A stretch of DNA of 35,950 nt. Origin: Gallionella sp. Lineage in GTDB: Bacteria > Pseudomonadota > Gammaproteobacteria > Burkholderiales > Gallionellaceae. Within the stretch, counting starts at the first letter, position 1; each line of letters begins with the position of its first letter. The stretch covers positions 1 through 35,950 of the forward strand of contig JAUSMR010000113.1 in the NCBI GenBank assembly GCA_030645955.1. Direction: 5' to 3'. Below the pieces are notes generated by a model. It saw only the letters and a program-made list of their open reading frames with translations. It did no database searches and was not told the origin of the DNA. Positions 31,163 through 35,950 of the stretch are shown one piece after another. The position numbers were made by a program, and so were the translations under genes.

Positions 31163-33433
31163 TTAGAACTTGGCGTTGAGGGTCATTTGCACCGTGCGAC
31201 CCGCGCCGGGAATGTAGTGGCCGGTGTACAGCGCATCAGCGTACAGCTTGTTGGTGATGTTGTTCACATTGCCTTTGAGTGTGAACTTGTCGTTTATTCT
31301 GTACTCGGCCATCAAATCACCTGTGACGTAGCCGTCCACCGTCCAGCCGGGGTTGCGAATCGGTGTTTGCTCGCCGCGGAAGTTCACGCCCAGGCCCACC
31401 CGCCATTGCGATGTGATCTGGTAGGTGTTCCATACCGTGCCGCTGTGCTCAGGGGTGAGCGAGGGGCGCGTGCCCTGACCTTCAGAGCCGGCCACGCCAA
31501 TATCGATGTTGGCCTCCGGTATCCACATGTAGGAGCCATAGATTTCCCACTGCGGCGTCAATTTTCCAGCCATGTCCACCTCAAAGCCCGCCACATGGCG
31601 CTTGCCGGAGAGGGTGACCAGGTTCACCAGCGGATCGGTGTTGCGTTCATGCAGCTTGGTCGAGCGAAACAGGGCCAGGCGGGTGGTGAAGCGCTTGTCG
31701 GCCGAGTCGAGTTTGGCGCCCAGCTCCAGGTTGATGCTTTGTTCAGGCGGAATATCCTGATTGTTGGCGCTGAGTGAGTACGCTTCACCCGAGGTGTTGA
31801 ACGAGGTGGCGGCCGAGAAATGGTAGGAGTGCAACTCATCGGGTTGGTACAACACGCCCACGCGTTTGCTGACTTCAGACACTTTCATCGAGTAGCTGCT
31901 GGTGGTGACTGGGCCAGCCGCGTTGGTGGGGATTGCAAAAGTGCTGTAGTCGCCCGTCAGGTTGTCATAGCGCAGGCCCGCCAGTAATTTCCAGTGCGGA
32001 GCCACTTGCACCAGGTCTTGCACGTACAAGCCATAACCGGTGGAGTCGAACTGGTTGGTTTGGCGCAGCACGCGGGAAGCCTCAGCGATGGAGGCCCCGT
32101 CATCGGGGGTGCCCGCCGTCGTGGTGGGCTTGGTCAGGTTGACGCCGCCCTGCGCTGCCGTGCGGGCGCCAAACACCTGGCGCTTTTCGTCGGCGTAGTC
32201 CGCACCAGCCAACAGTTCGTGTTGCAAGCCCAGTGCCTTGAACTTGGCGCTGTAATCGGTTTGCAAATACAGCGTGTCCAGATCCTGAATTTTCAGTTGG
32301 GTGCCGCGACTCAACACCGTAGCGTCAGAGAAGTTGGCCAAGTTAACGCCGTTGGCAAAACGCACCGTGCCTGCCCGCTGGTCACGCTCGAAACTGCCTT
32401 TGCGGATGCTGGTTTTCAGTTCGCTGTCATCTTGAAAGCGATGGGTGTGGCTTGCTGTCACGTGCTTGGCGCTACCCGCGTTGTAGTCGCTGGCCATGTC
32501 AAAGTAAGCGCTGGGGTCGAGTTTGTCGATGAGCGTGGTGTCTGATACCGGGGACGTTGCCGTCGGCCGAATCCACGGCATGCCGTAGTTCATGCCATTG
32601 TTGTTTCGCAGATCGTACAGACCCACAGAGAATTCGTCGGCCGTGCCGATGCCAAAGCGGTAGGTGGCGGCAATGCCTTTTTTGTCCAGGCTGCTGCCCG
32701 CACCGTTGTTGTCGGCTTCGGTTGCCATCGCGTTGATGCGCAGGGCAGCGTTTTCACCGGTCTGGATGTTGAAGTCACCCGTGATCCGGCGGTAGTTGTG
32801 GCTGCCCAGCGTGGTGGTAATCTCGTTTTCGTCAATGGTGCGGGGCTGCTTGCTCACCTGGTTGACCGCGCCGCCGGTGGAGCCGCGACCAAACAGCATG
32901 GAGGCAGACCCGCGCAAGACTTCCAGGCGGTCCAGGTTGAAGGTGTCCCGTTCGTAAAACGCCGGGTCGCGCATGCCGTCAATGAAAATATCGCCGGTGG
33001 CTTGCAAGGAAAAACCGCGCAGGCGAATGTCTTCCTCGCCGCCTTCGGCCGCCAGGAAGGAAATGCCGCTGGTGTTTTTCAGCGCTTCTTTGACGGTGTC
33101 CAGGTTGCGGTCGTCAATCAGCTTTTCGGTGACAACGGTCACTGATTGGGGAATGTCGCGCAGCAGCTGCTTGCCCTTGCCGATGGTGGTGGTGGTGGCA
33201 CGCAAGGCGTCCTTGCCTTCAGGGGCTTCAGCTTTTTCCGTGACCACGACAGGCTTCAGCGTCTTGTCCGCATTGGCCGGGGATTGTTGGGCCATGGCGC
33301 TCATGGAGCCCGCCAGCAGCATCGCACCCAAGGGGAGCAGGGGCGATGATGTTGCTATTTGTTTGATAGCTGATTGTGCAATAGACACGGTGGCTAGAGC
33401 CTGTTTTTGCTGTATTTTTGAGCGTTTGGACAT
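31163..33433 (-). CDS. TonB-dependent receptor, catecholate siderophore type (Fiu-like)
   Basis: The 756-residue protein has a signal peptide (hydrophobic LLPLGAMLLAGSMSAMAQ), a TonB box and plug domain (PVVVTEKA, LLRDIPQSVTVVTEKLIDDR, RGFSLQATGDIFIDGMRDPA, LEVLRGSASMLFGRGSTGG), a 22-strand barrel and the C-terminal Phe of outer-membrane proteins (LNAKF). It resembles Fiu/CirA-like receptors that take up Fe-catecholates, with neighbour piuC as usual. The start at 33433 was chosen because upstream codons look non-coding. Residues about 9-27, between the start and the hydrophobic core, are encoded by a copy of the interspersed repeat, which lengthens the signal peptide. A Fur box lies about 100 bases upstream. 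Confidence 0.93.
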   Translation of the reverse strand: MSKRSKIQQKQALATVSIAQSAIKQIATSSPLLPLGAMLLAGSMSAMAQQSPANADKTLKPVVVTEKAEAPEGKDALRATTTTIGKGKQLLRDIPQSVTVVTEKLIDDRNLDTVKEALKNTSGISFLAAEGGEEDIRLRGFSLQATGDIFIDGMRDPAFYERDTFNLDRLEVLRGSASMLFGRGSTGGAVNQVSKQPRTIDENEITTTLGSHNYRRITGDFNIQTGENAALRINAMATEADNNGAGSSLDKKGIAATYRFGIGTADEFSVGLYDLRNNNGMNYGMPWIRPTATSPVSDTTLIDKLDPSAYFDMASDYNAGSAKHVTASHTHRFQDDSELKTSIRKGSFERDQRAGTVRFANGVNLANFSDATVLSRGTQLKIQDLDTLYLQTDYSAKFKALGLQHELLAGADYADEKRQVFGARTAAQGGVNLTKPTTTAGTPDDGASIAEASRVLRQTNQFDSTGYGLYVQDLVQVAPHWKLLAGLRYDNLTGDYSTFAIPTNAAGPVTTSSYSMKVSEVSKRVGVLYQPDELHSYHFSAATSFNTSGEAYSLSANNQDIPPEQSINLELGAKLDSADKRFTTRLALFRSTKLHERNTDPLVNLVTLSGKRHVAGFEVDMAGKLTPQWEIYGSYMWIPEANIDIGVAGSEGQGTRPSLTPEHSGTVWNTYQITSQWRVGLGVNFRGEQTPIRNPGWTVDGYVTGDLMAEYRINDKFTLKGNVNNITNKLYADALYTGHYIPGAGRTVQMTLNAKF
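33354..33410 (+). repeat. Comamonadaceae-type interspersed repeat, copy 3 (in receptor signal-peptide region)
   Basis: The plus strand reads TTGCTATTTGTTTGATAGCTG, then ATTGTGCAATAG, then GGTGGCTAGAGCC and TGTTTTTG. The TAGCTG and GGCTAGAGCC arms match the copies at 20271-20327 and 24189-24240. Here it codes for part of the leader of the receptor. Confidence 0.65.
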
Positions 33434-33530
33434 GGTTGTAGTCAGATTCAGGGAGTGGCTGGCTGGCTGAATCCGCAGGCGCCAAAAAAGTGCGCGGTCT
33501 GGCTGGCTTAAATATTGATACAAGTTAAGT

Positions 33531-33549
33531 ATAAATGAGAATCGTTGGC
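33531..33549 (-). promoter_or_regulatory. Fur box of the iron-uptake operon
   Basis: ATAAATGAGAATCGTTGGC contains the Fur-like core AATGAGAATCGTT. It lies about 100 bases before the receptor start, in an AT-rich promoter region, and should make the receptor-piuC-tonB-exbBD-hemP operon iron-repressed. Confidence 0.65.
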
Positions 33550-33559
33550 ATTTAGAATT

Positions 33560-34111
33560 GTGTTTTATTTTTCAACCTTCGATGAAGAAAAAACTGTTGT
33601 TTTTTGGTGCACGCCCCAGCGACTCTTGCGATGACCTGGCTTTCCGCCATGCTATGGCCCAAATGTTGAGCCGCGACACACCACTCAATTTGCCGGAAGC
33701 ACAGGTGGAAATTACGGCGCCACTTCCAACAATCGCACTGATGGTTGCCTGGCGCCGCAGCGTTGGCGTTCCAGATGATTTCGCTGGCCCCTTGCGGGCT
33801 GACGAGTCTGCCGGGTGGTTCAGATAAGGGCCGCTGTGCCGACCCGGGCCCTAGGCCTGTTGGCAGAGCCCGGCGGCGGCTTTTGGGCTGTGGCCAGCCC
33901 CGTACGGACAAGCGGCTGCCGCGCTACGATGTCCAAGGTGAGGTCGTGAAATGGCATGCTGATGGGGCCCGCCCGGCGCCTGGAGCGCTGGCATCCGACG
34001 TTCGCGCCAGGCTATTTGAGATGCCCCGGCGTCGTGGCACGGAACAACCATTGGGTCATTGTGTAACGCCCGAGGTGTGCCGTGACGTGGCCATTCTTCT
34101 CTTGTGGCAGA
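33560..34111. other. Stretch without a supported gene
   Basis: About 550 bases between the receptor promoter and ppsR. A plus-strand frame from the ATG at 33582 (MKKKLLFFGARPSDSCDDLA, 81 codons) reads somewhat like protein but has no ribosome site and no recognised family. A second plus frame at 33745-34137 is Arg/Ala-rich and looks like a chance GC-rich frame. Possibly a decayed gene. Confidence 0.4.
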
Positions 34112-34933
34112 TCAGTAAGCCAGCCGCTCGGGCTTGATTTCTTGGAGTATGGTGGTCGCGATCTCTTCGATCGACTTGGTCGTGGTAGACAACCAGCGTA
34201 TGCCAGAGCGTCGCATCATGGTCTCCGCTTCACTAACCTCCATGCGGCAGTTTTCCAATGAGGCGTATTTGGAGTTGGGTCGGCGCTCGTTGCGGATCTC
34301 GCTCAAGCGTTCAGGCTGGATTGTCAGACCGAAGAGCTTGTTCTTGTGCGCTTTTAGCGCAGGCGGCAAGTGCCGGCGTTCAAAGTCCTCTGGAATCAGC
34401 GGGTAGTTGGATGCCTTGAGCCCGTATTGCATTGCCAGATAGAGCGAGGTCGGTGTCTTTCCGCTTCGGCTGACGCCAACCAAAATGACATCCGACTGCT
34501 CAAGGTCGCGGTGTGATTGCCCGTCGTCATGGGCCAGCGAGAAGTTGATAGCCTCTATGCGCAACTGATATTCTTTGCTCTTGCTGGCATCGCTGAAGCG
34601 GCCGATCCGGTGGTTGGACTTGATCTGGAGTTCAGTCTCAAGCGGGCGCACGAAGGTGCCAAACATATCCAGCAGCATGCCCTGGCAGCCTTCGGTGATG
34701 ACTTTGAGCACCTCCATATTGACTAGCGTTGTAAAAACAATAGGTCTATTGCCGTCCACAATCCCCGCATGATTGATCTTGCGGACGGCTTGGTGGGCCT
34801 TGTCGACGGAGTCAACGAAGGGCAGGCGTACGTGACGGGATGTGGTCTCAAACTGGGCTAGGATGGCGTTCCCAAAGGTTTCCGCAGTGATGCCTGTCCC
34901 GTCGGAAATATAAAACACAGTTCGATTGGGCAT
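34112..34933 (-). CDS. ppsR: PEP synthase regulatory protein (kinase/pyrophosphorylase)
   Basis: The 273-residue protein matches the DUF299/PSRP family: [19 protein letters not shown] at the start, P-loop [19 protein letters not shown] near 152-170, and [18 protein letters not shown] near 178-196. It inactivates PEP synthase by ADP-dependent phosphorylation of a Thr and reactivates it by Pi-dependent removal of the phosphate. The gene faces away from ppsA, with 228 bases between the two starts. Confidence 0.95.
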   Translation of the reverse strand: MPNRTVFYISDGTGITAETFGNAILAQFETTSRHVRLPFVDSVDKAHQAVRKINHAGIVDGNRPIVFTTLVNMEVLKVITEGCQGMLLDMFGTFVRPLETELQIKSNHRIGRFSDASKSKEYQLRIEAINFSLAHDDGQSHRDLEQSDVILVGVSRSGKTPTSLYLAMQYGLKASNYPLIPEDFERRHLPPALKAHKNKLFGLTIQPERLSEIRNERRPNSKYASLENCRMEVSEAETMMRRSGIRWLSTTTKSIEEIATTILQEIKPERLAY

Positions 34934-35161
34934 GATGGGTAAATGGTTAAGGGCTCGGGTGGCTTTCAGCCTACTGTAAGGACTACCGGCATTGTGATCC
35001 GGTTCGCCACCTACAATAATGCTAACCTACCTCAATTCTTCCATGTGCTGTGCTGACCGACTAGAACAACAACAAAGTCAGACCACCCATATGGGCATTG
35101 CCAGCGCACCAGAACGTCTGGCTTCATGCGTCGAACCGTTTTTAACTTCTGGAGCTTCCCC
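34934..35161. promoter_or_regulatory. Divergent ppsR/ppsA intergenic region
   Basis: A CCACCTACAATAATGC segment (35007-35022) contains a TACAAT -10-like element for ppsA; a like CCACCTACAATGAATG stands before surE. This would give ppsA a leader of about 140 bases. No riboswitch or operator was recognised. Confidence 0.4.
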
Positions 35162-35950
35162 ATGTCTGCACTTTTCAATTCGACCGCCTTGGTCGTACCG
35201 TTTGAAAACCTGAGAATGACCGACGTCGAGTCGGTCGGCGGTAAAAACGCCAGCCTCGGCGAAATGATTTCGAACTTGCCCTCCGGCGTCAAAGTACCTA
35301 CCGGTTTTGCGACGACGGCCTTTGCCTTTCGGGATTTCCTGGCCTTTGAAGACCTCGGTGGCAGGATCAACGCCCTTCTGAGTGCCCTGGATACTGAAGA
35401 CGTGAGGGCGCTGGCGCAGGTTGGTGGCGAGATTCGCGCCATGGTTGAGGCCCAGCCGTTTCCGGCCAATCTTGAGCAGGCGATTCGCGAAGCTTTCATT
35501 ACCTTGAGTGAAGGCAACCCGCAAGCTTCATTTGCAGTGCGCTCCTCGGCCACAGCCGAAGATTTGCCGGACGCTTCATTTGCCGGGCAGCAGGAAACCT
35601 TTTTGAACGTGGTTGGTATCGACGAGATACTTCATAAAGTCAGGGAGGTTTTCGCCTCTTTGTATAACGACCGCGCTATCAGCTACCGAGTACACCAAGG
35701 CTTTGCGCATGAGCATGTGGCTTTGAGTGCGGGCATTCAGCGCATGGTTCGCTCAGACCTCGGGGCGGCGGGGGTCATGTTCACCATTGATACCGAGTCC
35801 GGTTTTCAAGACGTGGTGTTCATCACCTCCAGCTACGGACTGGGCGAGACCGTGGTGCAGGGCGCTGTCAATCCCGACGAGTTCTACGTGCACAAACCGA
35901 TGCTCAAGGCAGGCAAGCGCGCCGTGATCCGCCGCAGTCTGGGCTCCAAA
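35162..35950 (+). CDS. ppsA: Phosphoenolpyruvate synthase, N-terminal part (continues beyond window)
   Basis: The frame from the ATG at 35162 is open to the window end (263 codons of about 790). It shows the PEP-synthase/PPDK nucleotide-binding domain: [17 protein letters not shown] near 22-38, [32 protein letters not shown] near 122-141, [20 protein letters not shown] and [16 protein letters not shown]. The enzyme makes PEP from pyruvate, ATP and water for gluconeogenesis. A CTGGAG site is 8 bases before the start. The catalytic His and C-terminal domain lie beyond the window. Confidence 0.95.
   Translation, partial: MSALFNSTALVVPFENLRMTDVESVGGKNASLGEMISNLPSGVKVPTGFATTAFAFRDFLAFEDLGGRINALLSALDTEDVRALAQVGGEIRAMVEAQPFPANLEQAIREAFITLSEGNPQASFAVRSSATAEDLPDASFAGQQETFLNVVGIDEILHKVREVFASLYNDRAISYRVHQGFAHEHVALSAGIQRMVRSDLGAAGVMFTIDTESGFQDVVFITSSYGLGETVVQGAVNPDEFYVHKPMLKAGKRAVIRRSLGSK

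Noticed and set aside
33745..34137. 130-codon plus-strand frame before ppsR
   Set aside because: Rich in Arg, Ala and Pro, overlaps the ppsR end, no family, no ribosome site; a chance frame in GC-rich DNA is more likely.

Overview
The window looks like a chromosomal segment of a betaproteobacterium of the Comamonadaceae (Rhodoferax/Polaromonas-like). The evidence is the core block surE-pcm-nlpD-rpoS followed by a PolB-like exonuclease gene and rlmD, the divergent ppsR/ppsA pair, high GC in the core genes, and three copies of an intergenic repeat that I associate with this family. This placement is an inference; no 16S or other marker is present.

Region A (1 to about 13.72 kb) is accessory DNA. 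It opens with the 5' end of an ISL3-type transposase and a gene remnant. A compact plus-strand operon follows: DUF2779 nuclease/exonuclease, WYL regulator, DUF262-DUF1524 (GmrSD-like) HNH nuclease, an 89-residue protein of three Cys/His repeats, DUF1643, and a PP2C phosphatase gene cut short at a deletion junction. This resembles a phage-defence cassette and is the best candidate for an undescribed system. Next come a CobB sirtuin with a stub of a HAD gene, four unknown small genes, a large PcfJ-like protein, integrase and IS3 debris, and a Fic protein with an AbiEi-like N-terminus whose promoter carries regularly spaced direct repeats. The block ends at a tRNA-His remnant and a terminator, which I read as the island boundary.

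Region B (13.78-22.6 kb) is core genome: quinone oxidoreductase, surE-pcm-nlpD-rpoS (stationary phase and cell-wall functions), a 3'-5' exonuclease, rlmD, a small lipoprotein, a BI-1/YccA-type membrane protein and a GlcG/HbpS-like protein.

Region C (22.6-33.6 kb) is an iron locus, part working and part decayed. It holds bfd with a Fur box, broken AraC-regulator and ABC-ATPase genes, DUF2218, two DUF2325 genes (one frameshifted), a pair of bacterioferritin subunits with complementary active sites, a third ferritin-like gene, and a Fur-controlled minus-strand operon (TonB-dependent receptor, piuC, a 24-codon ORF, tonB, exbB, exbD, hemP). The operon imports ferric siderophore or haem with TonB energy, while the ferritins and Bfd store and release the iron.

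Region D (34.1 kb to the end) holds ppsR and the 5' part of ppsA: PEP synthase and the bifunctional kinase/phosphorylase that controls it.
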